Positions 35,802 to 45,452 of a stretch of DNA of 64,000 bases are shown here, in pieces. Within the stretch, counting starts at the first letter, position 1. Every line of letters begins with the position of its first letter. The DNA comes from Carboxylicivirga sp. GTDB lineage: Bacteria > Bacteroidota > Bacteroidia > Bacteroidales > Marinilabiliaceae. The position numbers were made by a program, and so were the translations under genes. The stretch lies in the NCBI GenBank assembly GCA_025210475.1, contig JAOARW010000106.1, positions 49,935-113,934 on the forward strand, read 5' to 3'. The notes beneath the pieces are model-generated. The model ran no database searches. It was not told the DNA's origin and saw only the letters and a program-made list of their open reading frames with translations.

Positions 35802-37451
35802 ATGTCACGATTCCTGTATTCAATCATTCTTTCTTTATGCATCGGCAATGCTGTCTTTGCTCAGGAGGTTCCGTACCACATCAGTAACCAGGCGGTTTAC
35901 GATTTTATTGATGAACTGGCCAACAAGGGCGCTATTGACATCAACACGGCTATTAAACCGTATTCCAGAATGACTATCGCCAAAGCTTTGGAAAAAGCTA
36001 ATGGTCATCCGGCATTGAGCAAACGTCAGCAAAACGAAGTGGCGTTCTACCTGAAAGATTTCAATAAAGAATTGACGATAGGAAAAGATTTCGATAAGCG
36101 ATTTGATGTTTTTTACCACAGCGATTCTTTATTTAAAGTGACTGTTAATCCAATTTTGGGTGGCCAGTTTTTCAACAATGGTAACAGTACCGAATACCAC
36201 CGTTGGGGCGGAGCTGAATTTTATGGCTCCATAGGAAAACACGTTGGTATCTACGGTAGCTTGCGAGATAATCATGAGTCGCGCTACTTTGGCAAAGATA
36301 GCCACGATGAATATATTAGTACAAGGCCGGGCTCTGTTTATAAAGGCGATAATCTGGATAAAGATTTCTCGGAAACTCGGGGCGGAATCAGCTACGCCTG
36401 GAAATGGGGATCATTGGGACTACATAAAGACAATGTGATGTGGGGCAACGGTTATCACGAGTCAATTATTCTATCGGGAAGAGCACCATCATTTGGTTTT
36501 GTATCTTTTAAAATGAATCCTGTAAAATGGCTTGAATTTAATTACATGCATGGTTGGTTGGTCAGCGAAGTAGTTGATTCATCGCGCACTTATGCGGTTT
36601 ACAATGGCGATCGTGAAGTATACGCCAATAAATTTATTGCGGCTAGTATGTTTACCATAAAGCCCTGGAAAAAAATGTACATTTCAGTGGGTAATTCCAT
36701 TGTTTATGGCGATGTTGATTTCAACCCGACTTTTGCGGTTCCGTTTTTATTTTACAAATCAGCCGATCACACTTATAATTCATGGGATAACTGGGTGGGT
36801 CACAATGCACAGATGTACATTGACATCAGCTGTCGTCAAATCAATAAGCTCCACTTATACACCTCTATTTTTGTGGATGAAATTGCCTTAACCAAGATGT
36901 TTAACAAGGATGAATGGTCCAATGATATTGGAATTAAAATCGGAGGCCGCTTCACCGATTTATTGCCCGATGTTTCATTAACAGCTGAATACACCCGTAT
37001 TCGCCCTTTAACCTACGAACACTTTGTACCCACCATCACCTACAAAAGTAATCGCTACATTTTAGGTAGTTACATGCGTGATAATGCCGAGGAAATTTAT
37101 CTGATGGCTCGATACAAACCCATTCGAGGTTTGGATTTACAAGCCAGTTACACCCATATGAAAAAAGGAAAAGATTACCAGAAGATATTTGATAACAATG
37201 AAGAAGATTTGCACCCGGAAATTAATCAGGACCAGGAAGAAATCAGGCGCGGACTGCCCTTCCTCAATGAAGTGCGTTACAAAACACAGAGTATAACTTT
37301 TAAGGCTTCATACCAAATTGTTAACGATGGCTTTATATTTATTGAAGCCACCAAAAACTCATTTGATGGGCCGGACAAAGAACTTTATACCAATCCTTTT
37401 TTTCTGGAAGGTGATAACATCTTATCCTTTGGTATGAACTTCGGATTCTGA
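35802..37451 (+). CDS. Wzi-like capsule assembly outer-membrane protein
   Basis: A 549-aa protein with a signal peptide (about 1-20, GNAVFAQ) followed by an N-terminal helical part (YHISNQAVYDFIDELANKGA) and a long series of alternating beta strands ending in an aromatic residue (SFGMNFGF), typical of an outer-membrane barrel. The order fits the capsule assembly protein Wzi family, which holds polysaccharide at the cell surface. The following genes (36 bp downstream) encode enzymes for an amino-sugar acid, which supports a role in surface polysaccharide. Family recognition is by the N-terminal pattern and barrel plan. Confidence 0.8.
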   Translation: MSRFLYSIILSLCIGNAVFAQEVPYHISNQAVYDFIDELANKGAIDINTAIKPYSRMTIAKALEKANGHPALSKRQQNEVAFYLKDFNKELTIGKDFDKRFDVFYHSDSLFKVTVNPILGGQFFNNGNSTEYHRWGGAEFYGSIGKHVGIYGSLRDNHESRYFGKDSHDEYISTRPGSVYKGDNLDKDFSETRGGISYAWKWGSLGLHKDNVMWGNGYHESIILSGRAPSFGFVSFKMNPVKWLEFNYMHGWLVSEVVDSSRTYAVYNGDREVYANKFIAASMFTIKPWKKMYISVGNSIVYGDVDFNPTFAVPFLFYKSADHTYNSWDNWVGHNAQMYIDISCRQINKLHLYTSIFVDEIALTKMFNKDEWSNDIGIKIGGRFTDLLPDVSLTAEYTRIRPLTYEHFVPTITYKSNRYILGSYMRDNAEEIYLMARYKPIRGLDLQASYTHMKKGKDYQKIFDNNEEDLHPEINQDQEEIRRGLPFLNEVRYKTQSITFKASYQIVNDGFIFIEATKNSFDGPDKELYTNPFFLEGDNILSFGMNFGF

Positions 37452-37487
37452 TAATTTTCCTAATTTAACGCGCTTGAACGAGGCAAT

Positions 37488-38612
37488 ATGGAACAGATAA
37501 GAATGGTAGATTTACAGGCTCAATACAAACGTCTTAAGCCTGAACTGGATAACGCAATGAATACGGTGATTGAGCAAACAGCTTTTATCAACGGTCCCGC
37601 AGTAAAAACATTTCAAACAGAACTTGAGGATTATTTAAAGGTAAAACATGTTATTCCGTGTGCCAACGGCACCGACGCATTGCAGGTGGCACTAATGGCA
37701 CTTGGATTAAAAGAGGGGGATGAAGTAATTACTTCTACCTTTACATTTATAGCAACTGTTGAAGTTATTGCTTTATTGAAGCTAAAGCCGGTATTGGTGG
37801 ATGTGGACATGGAAACCTTCACTTTGATACCCGAACAGGTTGAAAAAGCCATCACTAAAAGAACCAAGGCCATTATTCCCGTTCACCTTTTCGGACAGGG
37901 AGCTGATATGAACCAACTAATGGCCATTGCCCAAAAACATCAGCTAAAGGTCGTGGAAGATACAGCCCAAGCTATCGGCAGCAATTATAAGTTTAACAAA
38001 CAGAGCCTAAAACTGGGCACCATTGGCGACATTGGTTGCACTTCATTTTTCCCCTCAAAAAATCTGGGATGCTTTGGCGACGGTGGTGCTTGCTTCACCA
38101 ATGATGATCAATTGGCCGAACAAATGCGAATGATTGTGAACCATGGCTCACAAAAAAAATATTACCACCAGGTGATTGGCGTAAACTCACGCTTGGACAC
38201 CTTACAGGCAGCTATACTGAGCATCAAGCTTAAGGAACTGGATGATTTTAATAAACGTCGCCGCAAAGCAGCCGACTTTTACGATGGCGCTTTAAAAGAT
38301 CACCCGGATATTGTTATCCCGGCACGCACCCACGAGTCGGTACACACCTTTCATCAGTATACATTAAGAATTAAAAATGGTCAGCGTGATAAATTACAGA
38401 GCTACCTGAAAGAAAAAGATATTCCATCGATGGTTTATTACCCGGTGCCATTGCACCAGCAAGAAGCTTTTGAACCATTTATGGAAGGTACGATTGAACT
38501 GGGCAATTCGGATGTCCTGAGTAAGGAAGTATTATCTTTGCCCATGCACACCGAACTAACAAACGAACAACTCGAATACATAACCGATGCCATTCTGGCT
38601 TTTTTCGAATAA
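37488..38612 (+). CDS. DegT/DnrJ-type sugar aminotransferase (WbpE-like)
   Basis: A 374-aa PLP enzyme. The PLP-binding lysine is in TSFFPSKNLGCFGDGGA (about residue 184), with EDTAQAIGS before it and NSRLDTLQAAIL after it, all diagnostic of the DegT/DnrJ/EryC1 family. Together with the WbpD-like acetyltransferase 3 bp downstream it most resembles WbpE, which aminates the 3-keto group of UDP-2-acetamido-3-keto-glucuronic acid. The role therefore is probably in making a di-N-acetylated uronic acid for capsule or O-antigen. The matching oxidoreductase WbpB is not in this window. Confidence 0.88.
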   Translation: MEQIRMVDLQAQYKRLKPELDNAMNTVIEQTAFINGPAVKTFQTELEDYLKVKHVIPCANGTDALQVALMALGLKEGDEVITSTFTFIATVEVIALLKLKPVLVDVDMETFTLIPEQVEKAITKRTKAIIPVHLFGQGADMNQLMAIAQKHQLKVVEDTAQAIGSNYKFNKQSLKLGTIGDIGCTSFFPSKNLGCFGDGGACFTNDDQLAEQMRMIVNHGSQKKYYHQVIGVNSRLDTLQAAILSIKLKELDDFNKRRRKAADFYDGALKDHPDIVIPARTHESVHTFHQYTLRIKNGQRDKLQSYLKEKDIPSMVYYPVPLHQQEAFEPFMEGTIELGNSDVLSKEVLSLPMHTELTNEQLEYITDAILAFFE

Positions 38613-38615
38613 TTA

Positions 38616-39194
38616 ATGGAACAAGAATACTTTGCACACGAAACAGCCGTGATCGACGAGAATTGCACCATCCATAAAGGTGTTAAAATCTGGCATTTCT
38701 CACACATTATGCCGGACTGTGAAATCGGCGAAAACTGCAACCTGGGACAAAACGTGGTGGTATCACCCAATGTAAAACTGGGTCGTAATGTTAAAGTGCA
38801 GAACAATGTATCGATTTACACGGGTGTTATCTGCGAAGATGATGTTTTTTTGGGACCTTCAATGGTTTTTACTAATGTGGTAAATCCGCGCAGTGCAGTT
38901 AATCGAAGAGGTGAATACCTGAAAACAGTTGTTAAAAAAGGAGCAACCATCGGTGCTAACGCTACCGTGGTATGCGGTCACGACATTGGTGAGTTTGCCT
39001 TTATTGGAGCCGGAGCGGTGGTTACTAAAAGTATTCCTGCCTACGCCTTGGTAGTAGGTAATCCATCGGTTCAGATTGGCTGGATGAGCGAATACGGCCA
39101 TCGCCTGAAATTTGATGACAATGGATTGGCAACTTGCCCCGAAAGCAAGGAACAATACCGATTATCAGATAACCAGGTGGAAAAGATTAAATAA
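38616..39194 (+). CDS. WbpD-like sugar N-acetyltransferase
   Basis: A 192-aa left-handed beta-helix enzyme: hexapeptide repeats run through nearly the whole chain (IGENCNLGQNVVVSPNVKLG, VFLGPSMVFTNVVNPRS, IGANATVVCGHDIGEFAFIG). Length and the start AHETAVIDENCTIHKGVKIWHFSHI match WbpD, which acetylates UDP-GlcNAc(3NH2)A from acetyl-CoA. It follows the aminotransferase by 3 bp, so both are almost certainly co-translated and act in sequence. Cytoplasmic, expected to be a trimer. Confidence 0.9.
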   Translation: MEQEYFAHETAVIDENCTIHKGVKIWHFSHIMPDCEIGENCNLGQNVVVSPNVKLGRNVKVQNNVSIYTGVICEDDVFLGPSMVFTNVVNPRSAVNRRGEYLKTVVKKGATIGANATVVCGHDIGEFAFIGAGAVVTKSIPAYALVVGNPSVQIGWMSEYGHRLKFDDNGLATCPESKEQYRLSDNQVEKIK

Positions 39195-39267
39195 AACGTT
39201 GGTTAATAATTGAATAATTTGAACTCATATACAAATACAAACCTTCGGGATTAAAAACCTATAGACT

Positions 39268-40557
39268 ATGTTAAAAGAATTAATTGCCAAGGAGAAAAAG
39301 CTATCTGTTATCGGGCTAGGTTATGTTGGACTACCCATTGCTCTTGAATTCGCACGTAAAATGTCGGTGATTGGTTTCGACATCAAAGAAGATCGTGTTG
39401 AACTAATGCGCCAGGGAATCGATCCTAGCAACGAGCTGGAGTCGGCAGCTTTTGAAGGTTGTGATATTCACTACACCAGTAATGCTAAGGATTTAAAAGA
39501 GGCTAACTTTCATGTGGTAGCAGTACCTACTCCTATCAACAACCATAACTTACCCGACCTGCGACCACTTTTGAGTGCTACGCGAGCCGTTGGTAAAGCC
39601 TTAAAAAAAGGCGACTATGTGGTATTCGAATCAACCGTTTACCCAGGTTGTACCGAAGACGATTGTGTACCAATCCTTGAAGAAGAATCTGGTCTTAAGC
39701 TGAACATTGATTTTAAAGTTGGCTTCAGCCCCGAACGAATCAACCCCGGAGATAAGGAGCACACTTTAACAAAAATATTAAAGATTGTTTCGGGTAGCGA
39801 TGAAGAGTCGGCCCAGGTTATCGAAGATGTTTATGCCAGTATTATTACGGCCGGTATTCACAAAGCCAGCTCAATTAAAGTGGCCGAAGCAGCTAAAATT
39901 ATCGAAAATACCCAGCGTGATGTCAACATCGCACTTATGAATGAGTTATCACTCATCTTTGACCGCATGGACATCAATACCTTCGAAGTACTTGAAGCGG
40001 CTGGAACAAAATGGAACTTCCTGCGTTTCTTCCCTGGCTTGGTGGGTGGCCATTGCATTGGTGTTGATCCGTATTATCTGACATACAAAGCCAATGAGTT
40101 GGGTTACCACTCGAAAATTATTACCGGTGGTCGATTTATCAACGATTCTATGGGTGGTTATGTAGCAAAAACAGTGGTTAAAAAACTGATTTCGAACGGC
40201 AATAAAATCAATGGTGCCAAGGTATTGATAATGGGGGCTACCTTTAAAGAGAATGTAAGCGACATTCGTAATTCGAAAGTGGCCGATGTGGTCAACGAAT
40301 TAAAATCATTTAGTATCGATGTGGATGTGGTTGATCCGCATGCTTCATCCGAAGAATTATTGCATGAATATGGCTATGGCTTAATTGACGCGGTAAACAC
40401 TAAATACAATGCTGTTATCGTTGCTGTCAATCATGATGAATACGCCAGCTTAGACGAAGATTATTTCAAGTCAATCCTGGTAGATGAAGGTTTATTTGTG
40501 GATATCAAAGGCATCTTCAGGGGTAAAATCAAGGATTTAACCTACTGGAGTTTATAA
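39268..40557 (+). CDS. UDP-sugar 6-dehydrogenase (WbpA/TviB type)
   Basis: A 429-aa NAD-dependent nucleotide-sugar dehydrogenase. The Rossmann motif GLGYVGLPIALEFA is at about 16-29. The catalytic cysteine is in VGGHCIGVDPYYL (about 263-275), and VVAVPTPINNHN and FKENVSDIRNSKV mark the family. The sub-type resembles TviB/WbpA enzymes that oxidise UDP-GlcNAc or UDP-GalNAc at C6 to the uronic acid. With the WbpE- and WbpD-like genes just upstream (73 bp) it would give the first step of a UDP-diacetamido-uronic acid pathway. A shared terminator-like hairpin follows. Confidence 0.92.
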   Translation: MLKELIAKEKKLSVIGLGYVGLPIALEFARKMSVIGFDIKEDRVELMRQGIDPSNELESAAFEGCDIHYTSNAKDLKEANFHVVAVPTPINNHNLPDLRPLLSATRAVGKALKKGDYVVFESTVYPGCTEDDCVPILEEESGLKLNIDFKVGFSPERINPGDKEHTLTKILKIVSGSDEESAQVIEDVYASIITAGIHKASSIKVAEAAKIIENTQRDVNIALMNELSLIFDRMDINTFEVLEAAGTKWNFLRFFPGLVGGHCIGVDPYYLTYKANELGYHSKIITGGRFINDSMGGYVAKTVVKKLISNGNKINGAKVLIMGATFKENVSDIRNSKVADVVNELKSFSIDVDVVDPHASSEELLHEYGYGLIDAVNTKYNAVIVAVNHDEYASLDEDYFKSILVDEGLFVDIKGIFRGKIKDLTYWSL

Positions 40558-40569
40558 AACCCAAAGCAT

Positions 40570-40610
40570 AAAAAACGGTGTATCGAAAAAATTCTGATAC
40601 ACCGTTTATT
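40570..40610. terminator. Bidirectional terminator
   Basis: Perfect 12-bp stem AAACGGTGTATC/GATACACCGTTT with an 11-base loop. A-run before and T-rich tail after give a U-tract in both directions. It lies between the converging dehydrogenase and DUF3244-like genes. Confidence 0.85.
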
Positions 40611-40655
40611 CGTTCTGCAAACCATTTCATTTGGTTTACCTGGTCACTTTCATCA

Positions 40656-41264
40656 TTACTTATCAAATTCATAATTGTACTTTTTGTCTCCTGAAACTAA
40701 AGAAACCTGGTAAGCTCCCGATGGCAGGTTGGTTAAATCAAAAATACCTGAATACGCCGATTCATTAGGTAAGCTTGAGTTATACACTTCAGTTCCAAAT
40801 TGATCGTTAATGTAAATATTCAACATCGACTGTCCGAAGTTCATGTGACTAACGTACAGTTTCTCATCAGCAACTCTGAAAAACGCATTAAGCAAATCTT
40901 TCTCCACACTTTTGCTTTCACGCTTGACAAGCTCGTGATCTTTAACCGAAAATCTCTCTTTTGAAACACCTTTTCTACTTGTTAACTCGATGAAGTAATC
41001 ACCATCTTCCAAAGATGAAAGGTCAAATAATTTCTGAAAAGAGGCTGCTCCATCAATTCGTGAACTGCTATACAGTTGCGAACCGTCAGCATCTGAGATT
41101 CGGATGCGGTATGATTCAGCAGCATCGTAACGCGCCGTGATAACAGCATAATCTGTTTCTAAATACGAGTTGATGAAAATTTTTCCTTTGCCATAGGCTC
41201 CTGTGGACAATAACGCCAACACGGCAATTGGCAAAATCCTCCTTAATACATTTACTTTTTTCAT
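40656..41264 (-). CDS. Exported DUF3244-like protein with two Ig-like repeats
   Basis: A 202-aa protein with a signal peptide (RILPIAVLALLSTGAYG, cleaved near 25). The mature part contains two similar beta-rich repeats. The first reads YRIRISDADGSQLYSSSRIDGAASFQKLFDLSSLEDGDYFIEL; the second LNIYINDQFGTEVYNSSLPNE with IFDLTNLPSGAYQVSLVS, written here in parts. This is the pattern of DUF3244/T9SS-tail-like folds in Bacteroidota, although no strict T9SS C-terminal signal is visible. Probably periplasmic or surface; function not known. A 526-bp AT-rich region lies upstream. Confidence 0.75.
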   Translation of the reverse strand: MKKVNVLRRILPIAVLALLSTGAYGKGKIFINSYLETDYAVITARYDAAESYRIRISDADGSQLYSSSRIDGAASFQKLFDLSSLEDGDYFIELTSRKGVSKERFSVKDHELVKRESKSVEKDLLNAFFRVADEKLYVSHMNFGQSMLNIYINDQFGTEVYNSSLPNESAYSGIFDLTNLPSGAYQVSLVSGDKKYNYEFDK

Positions 41265-41790
41265 AGTAAAACTTTTTAATTGATTAATAATTTTAATTCA
41301 CCCCCCTTTTGTAATGGGGTACGATGCAAAATTAGAATGTTTTTTCTAATCAAATGTAAAAAAAGAGGGGTGTTTTTGTTAAAAAATCAAAATATCGAAA
41401 ATTCAATGCTGTTTTCAGGGGTAACTCTTGCATTTATTACATTTTTCATCCAATCACGCCACAAAAGAAGGGGGATATGAAAAATATTTTCATTTTTTGA
41501 GTCGGAAATCTTAAAAAAAACTTGAAGTCATACATTGAAGTCATTTTTTAAATTTCCAGCATTGGAGTTAAAGCACTCTAAAAACTGTCAAAAAATCATT
41601 TGTTCATTATCCAAATGTTAAAAACACATAAAACAAAGCCTATTTGATTTCTAATTGAAACTATTTTATGGCAATATATTTCGATTCAATACTTAATGTT
41701 TGGATCTACCTAATCGATTAATCCGCTATAATTTTAAATAAGATGAAAGCATCATGCTGAAAAAAAAACTGATTACCGTATATTAGTAAC
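41265..41790. other. Long AT-rich intergenic region
   Basis: 526 bp between two divergently transcribed genes, very AT-rich, with several runs of A or T. There is a C-run/G-run pair near 41297-41325 (ACCCCCC...GGGG) that may pair with the AGAGGGGTG at 41368. It must hold two promoters, but I see no clean TTTG-TAnnTTTG match and no coding frame I would support. Confidence 0.5.
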
Positions 41791-42234
41791 ATGACTTACC
41801 AACGCGACTATATATTACGGATGCTGGAAATGATGGCTGAGCTATTGGCCATTCTTCTGGGTTTAATTAAAAAGGGCGATACACAACAAGCCCAGAAACG
41901 AATTAATAATGCATATCGCGATTTTCTAAAGCAAGATGCAGCATTTTTTGACGCCATCTCAGCTGACGTTATGATTAATGAGTTACTTGAGAAACACGAT
42001 TACACCAATGACCACCTTAATATTTTGTCACAATTGCTTTATGCAGAAGGCGAAGTGTCAATTAAAACCCAAAACCAAGAGCGGGGAAAGTTAATGTTTA
42101 CCAAAGCTTTGAAAATTCTTAATTACCTCGACCAGACAGAAGCTAACTTTTCACTGGAACGAAACAATCGTATCCAGCAGGTATCAGATCGATTAAATCA
42201 ATTATCCGTGTCTGATACCAATCACCCAAATTAG
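41791..42234 (+). CDS. Small helical protein of unknown function (DUF6483-like)
   Basis: A 147-aa protein predicted all-helical, without signal peptide. The start MTYQRDYILRMLEMMAELLAILLGLIKKGD and a following tetratricopeptide-like rhythm resemble the DUF6483 family of short cytoplasmic proteins; I recall the family only by its N-terminal pattern. Charged helix segments dominate the second half. It lies 40 bp upstream of an HD-domain hydrolase gene and they are probably co-transcribed. No function can be given. Confidence 0.7.
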   Translation: MTYQRDYILRMLEMMAELLAILLGLIKKGDTQQAQKRINNAYRDFLKQDAAFFDAISADVMINELLEKHDYTNDHLNILSQLLYAEGEVSIKTQNQERGKLMFTKALKILNYLDQTEANFSLERNNRIQQVSDRLNQLSVSDTNHPN

Positions 42235-42274
42235 ATAAACGCAATAAGCCAACATTTACTCCAATAATCTGCAC

Positions 42275-42916
42275 ATGATAAACGAGAAAGTACTAATCGA
42301 AATAGAAGAATGGGCACAAAATAAATTGACGGAATGCGATACCGGACATGACTGGTGGCACATTATACGTGTTCGTAACAATGCCAGATACATCCAGGAA
42401 AAGGAAGGTGGTGATTGGGATATTATTTTGTTGGCAGTTTTATTACATGATGTAGCCGATAATAAATTTTTTGACGAGGTAGAAGCACTGATGCTTATCG
42501 AACAAAAATTAAAAGAGGAAGATATTGATCAAATCTCCATCGATCATGTATTAAAGATTATCCAGAATATTTCCTTCTCGAAACGATGGAGCGCATCCAC
42601 TCATGAATCTTTAGAACTTAAAATTGTGCAGGATGCTGATCGCTTAGATGCCATAGGCGCCATTGGTATTGCAAGAGCCTTTAGTTATGGTGGTCATCGT
42701 GGCCGGGATTTTTACAATCCTGATATTGCCCCGCAAGAATATAACAATGCCGAAATGTACCGAAGCAGCAACAGTCCAACCATTAATCACTTTTATGAAA
42801 AACTTCTGCTGCTGAAAGATAGCATGAATACAAAAACGGCTAAAAAAATGGCACTGGATCGCCATCGCTTTATGGAACAGTTCCTCAAACAATTTTTTAA
42901 AGAATGGGGTGACTAA
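42275..42916 (+). CDS. HD-domain phosphohydrolase
   Basis: A 213-aa cytoplasmic metal-dependent hydrolase. The metal ligands of the HD superfamily are all visible: His in GHDWWHIIRV (about 24-33), the HD pair in LLHDVADN (about 57-64) and Asp in QDADRLDAIGAIGIARAF (about 119-136). This form (YedJ/uncharacterised HD hydrolases) acts on nucleotides or other phosphate esters; the substrate is unknown. The gene lies 52 bp before penicillin-binding protein 1A. Confidence 0.9.
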   Translation: MINEKVLIEIEEWAQNKLTECDTGHDWWHIIRVRNNARYIQEKEGGDWDIILLAVLLHDVADNKFFDEVEALMLIEQKLKEEDIDQISIDHVLKIIQNISFSKRWSASTHESLELKIVQDADRLDAIGAIGIARAFSYGGHRGRDFYNPDIAPQEYNNAEMYRSSNSPTINHFYEKLLLLKDSMNTKTAKKMALDRHRFMEQFLKQFFKEWGD

Positions 42917-42968
42917 TGTTTCTGTAAAAACAATTAATTTCACCATTTCTTAAATTTCCGGAATACGC

Positions 42969-45362
42969 ATGGTAGCCAAAAAGAAAACAAGCAGAAAACC
43001 CAACAGTAAAAAAAAGAGCACCACACAAAACAGTGGTAAAAGAAGTTTTAAGAAGAAACTACTCCTCTTTGGTTTAAAGGCTGCGGCCATTGGCATCGCA
43101 TCCATCAGCATTTTCTGCCTCTTTGTCTATTTGGGCTTATTTGGTGCTTTACCAAGCGAGACTGAACTCTCAAAAATTCACAATCATTCGGCATCGGAAG
43201 TTTATTCCATCGACGAAAAACTCATGGGGCGTTACTTTGTTGAGCAACGCTTATCCATCGACAACGACCAAATATCACCCCACGTTAAAAGCGCTTTAAT
43301 CGCCACCGAAGACAGCCGCTTTTTTGAGCACAATGGTTTGGATGTTGTTAGTCTTGGCCGTGTAATAGTGCGCACCATTATTTTTGGAGACAAGGCACAG
43401 GGCGGCGGTAGTACCATTAGCCAGCAACTCGCCAAAAACTTATATCCGCGTATGCGATTGGGCTTTTTAACCTTACCGGTAGGAAAAACAAAAGAGATAT
43501 TTATTGCTGCCCGATTGGAAAATGTGTATTCCAAGGAAGAGATTCTAACACTTTACCTCAACACGGTTCCTTTTGGCGAAGATATTTACGGTATTGAAAT
43601 CGCCTCACAACGTTTCTTTGGTAAAAAATCGCGCCAGCTAAATCCGGCTGAATCAGCTACCTTAATTGGTATGCTGGCCGCTAATACAGCTTATAGCCCA
43701 CGTTTGAATCCCGAAAAGAGTCTGAAACGCCGTAACATTGTACTAAAGCGCATGTGGAAACATGGCAGCCTTAGCGAAAACGAATACCTCAAATGGCAGA
43801 AAAGCAAGATTCAACTCAACTACCATCGTATTGATCACAATACAGGCATTGCACCCTATTTCAGAGAAAAAATTAGGGTTCAGGCACAAAACATTCTGGA
43901 AGAGCAATACGGTGATGAATACGATATTTATTCGGATGGCTTAAAAATCTACACCACCATTGATGCCCAGCTTCAGGATTATGCTGAGAAAGCTGTTGAC
44001 CAGCAAATGAAACGCCTGCAAGAAGAGTTTAACCGCCATTGGAAAGGTCGTTCGCCCTGGTCGAAACATCCGCAGGTTTATACCAATGCTCTAAGAAAAT
44101 CGCGCCGCTATCAAAAGATGAAAGATGCGGGCCATAGCGAAGAAGAGATTTTTACCGCCATGGAGAAGAAAGTGTCAATGACCATCTTCACCCATGCCGG
44201 CGAAAAGCGGGTAAACATGAGCCCGGTTGATTCAGTAAAGCACTACCTGATGCTTTTAAATACAGGCTTTGTGGCAATGAATCCGCGAAACGGGCATGTT
44301 CTAACCTGGGTGGGTGGTATCGATCACAAAACTTATCAGTACGACCATGTCACTTCACGACGCCCCGTTGGTTCCACCTTTAAGCCCATTGTATACGCAG
44401 CAGCGCTGGAAGAAGGTGTATCGCCCTGCGACTTTATCTCCAATGAAAAAGTGGTTTATGAAGATTACGACAATTGGAGCCCGGGGAATAGTAATGGCAA
44501 GCATAATGGTTATTACTCTGTAAAAGGTGGCTTGGCCAATTCCGTCAATACCGTTAGTGCCAAGCTCATCACACAAATTGGAGTGGATGAAGTTGTGGAT
44601 TTGGCTGAAGATATGGGCATTGAAGAAGATATTCCCAATTATCCATCCATCGCTTTGGGAACCGCCGAGTTATCGTTACTGGATATGGTTTCTGCCTATA
44701 CCACCTTCCCTAATTATGGCCGTCCGGTGAAACCGGTAATGCTGCTTCGCATCGAGGACAAGGATGGTAAAGTACTGTACGAACATGAAGGCAACGTTCC
44801 AAGTGATGAAGTGTACGATGATAAGGTATCGTATTTTATCGTAGAGCTAATGCGAGGTGTTGTAGAACGCGGAACAGGCAGTAGCTTACGAAAGGTGTTT
44901 GGCTTAAAGAGTGAGTTAGCCGGCAAAACCGGCACCACACAAGACAACTCAGATGGATGGTTTATTGGCTACACACCTAATATTGTAGCGGGTGCCTGGG
45001 TTGGCAATGATCAACCGAGTATTCGGTTTAGAACGACAGCACTGGGCAGTGGAAGTCACATGGCCTTACCTATTTTTGCCCGGTTTATGCAGCGCCTCGA
45101 AAGAGATCGTAGCCGCTACCAATACCACAAGGGCTCTTTCTATGTGGTTCCATCCAGACTGCAACGTCAATTAGCCTGCGATGACTTTTCAGAAACCGAT
45201 CCGGATAAGAATTTGTTCGACAGCTTGCTCGAAGGCTTTGATCGCCCTGACTCAACAAAACTAAAACGTCAGCAAGAACGTCAGGCCAAACGAGAAGAAC
45301 GAAAGAAGAAAGATCATCGCTCGGTGCTGCAAAAAATGAAAGATTTATTTAAGAAGAAATAG
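42969..45362 (+). CDS. Penicillin-binding protein 1A (bifunctional transglycosylase/transpeptidase)
   Basis: A 797-aa class A PBP. A short basic cytoplasmic tail (KKKTSRKPNSKKKS) precedes one helix (about 34-60). The GT51 domain (about 85-260) has the catalytic Glu in ATEDSRFFEHNGLD and the second motif GGGSTISQQLAKNLY. The transpeptidase domain has SxxK in RPVGSTFKPIVY, SxN in NSVNTVSAK and KTG in LAGKTGTTQDNSDGW. The C-terminus is strongly basic (RQAKREERKKKDHRS), as often in this phylum. It builds and cross-links peptidoglycan at the inner membrane. Confidence 0.96.
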   Translation: MVAKKKTSRKPNSKKKSTTQNSGKRSFKKKLLLFGLKAAAIGIASISIFCLFVYLGLFGALPSETELSKIHNHSASEVYSIDEKLMGRYFVEQRLSIDNDQISPHVKSALIATEDSRFFEHNGLDVVSLGRVIVRTIIFGDKAQGGGSTISQQLAKNLYPRMRLGFLTLPVGKTKEIFIAARLENVYSKEEILTLYLNTVPFGEDIYGIEIASQRFFGKKSRQLNPAESATLIGMLAANTAYSPRLNPEKSLKRRNIVLKRMWKHGSLSENEYLKWQKSKIQLNYHRIDHNTGIAPYFREKIRVQAQNILEEQYGDEYDIYSDGLKIYTTIDAQLQDYAEKAVDQQMKRLQEEFNRHWKGRSPWSKHPQVYTNALRKSRRYQKMKDAGHSEEEIFTAMEKKVSMTIFTHAGEKRVNMSPVDSVKHYLMLLNTGFVAMNPRNGHVLTWVGGIDHKTYQYDHVTSRRPVGSTFKPIVYAAALEEGVSPCDFISNEKVVYEDYDNWSPGNSNGKHNGYYSVKGGLANSVNTVSAKLITQIGVDEVVDLAEDMGIEEDIPNYPSIALGTAELSLLDMVSAYTTFPNYGRPVKPVMLLRIEDKDGKVLYEHEGNVPSDEVYDDKVSYFIVELMRGVVERGTGSSLRKVFGLKSELAGKTGTTQDNSDGWFIGYTPNIVAGAWVGNDQPSIRFRTTALGSGSHMALPIFARFMQRLERDRSRYQYHKGSFYVVPSRLQRQLACDDFSETDPDKNLFDSLLEGFDRPDSTKLKRQQERQAKREERKKKDHRSVLQKMKDLFKKK

Positions 45363-45368
45363 ATTATA

Positions 45369-45407
45369 GCCTTTAAAATACTCAGGTTTTCCAAGGGTTT
45401 TAAAGGC
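45369..45407. terminator. Hairpin between converging genes
   Basis: Stem GCCTTTAAAA/TTTTAAAGGC (10 bp) with a 19-base loop, just after the PBP gene and before the end of the guanylyltransferase gene. No clear T-run follows, so its strength as a terminator is uncertain. Confidence 0.5.
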
Positions 45408-45452
45408 CATAATATTTAGGGATAATACATTTACCGATACAACGAGCTATTA

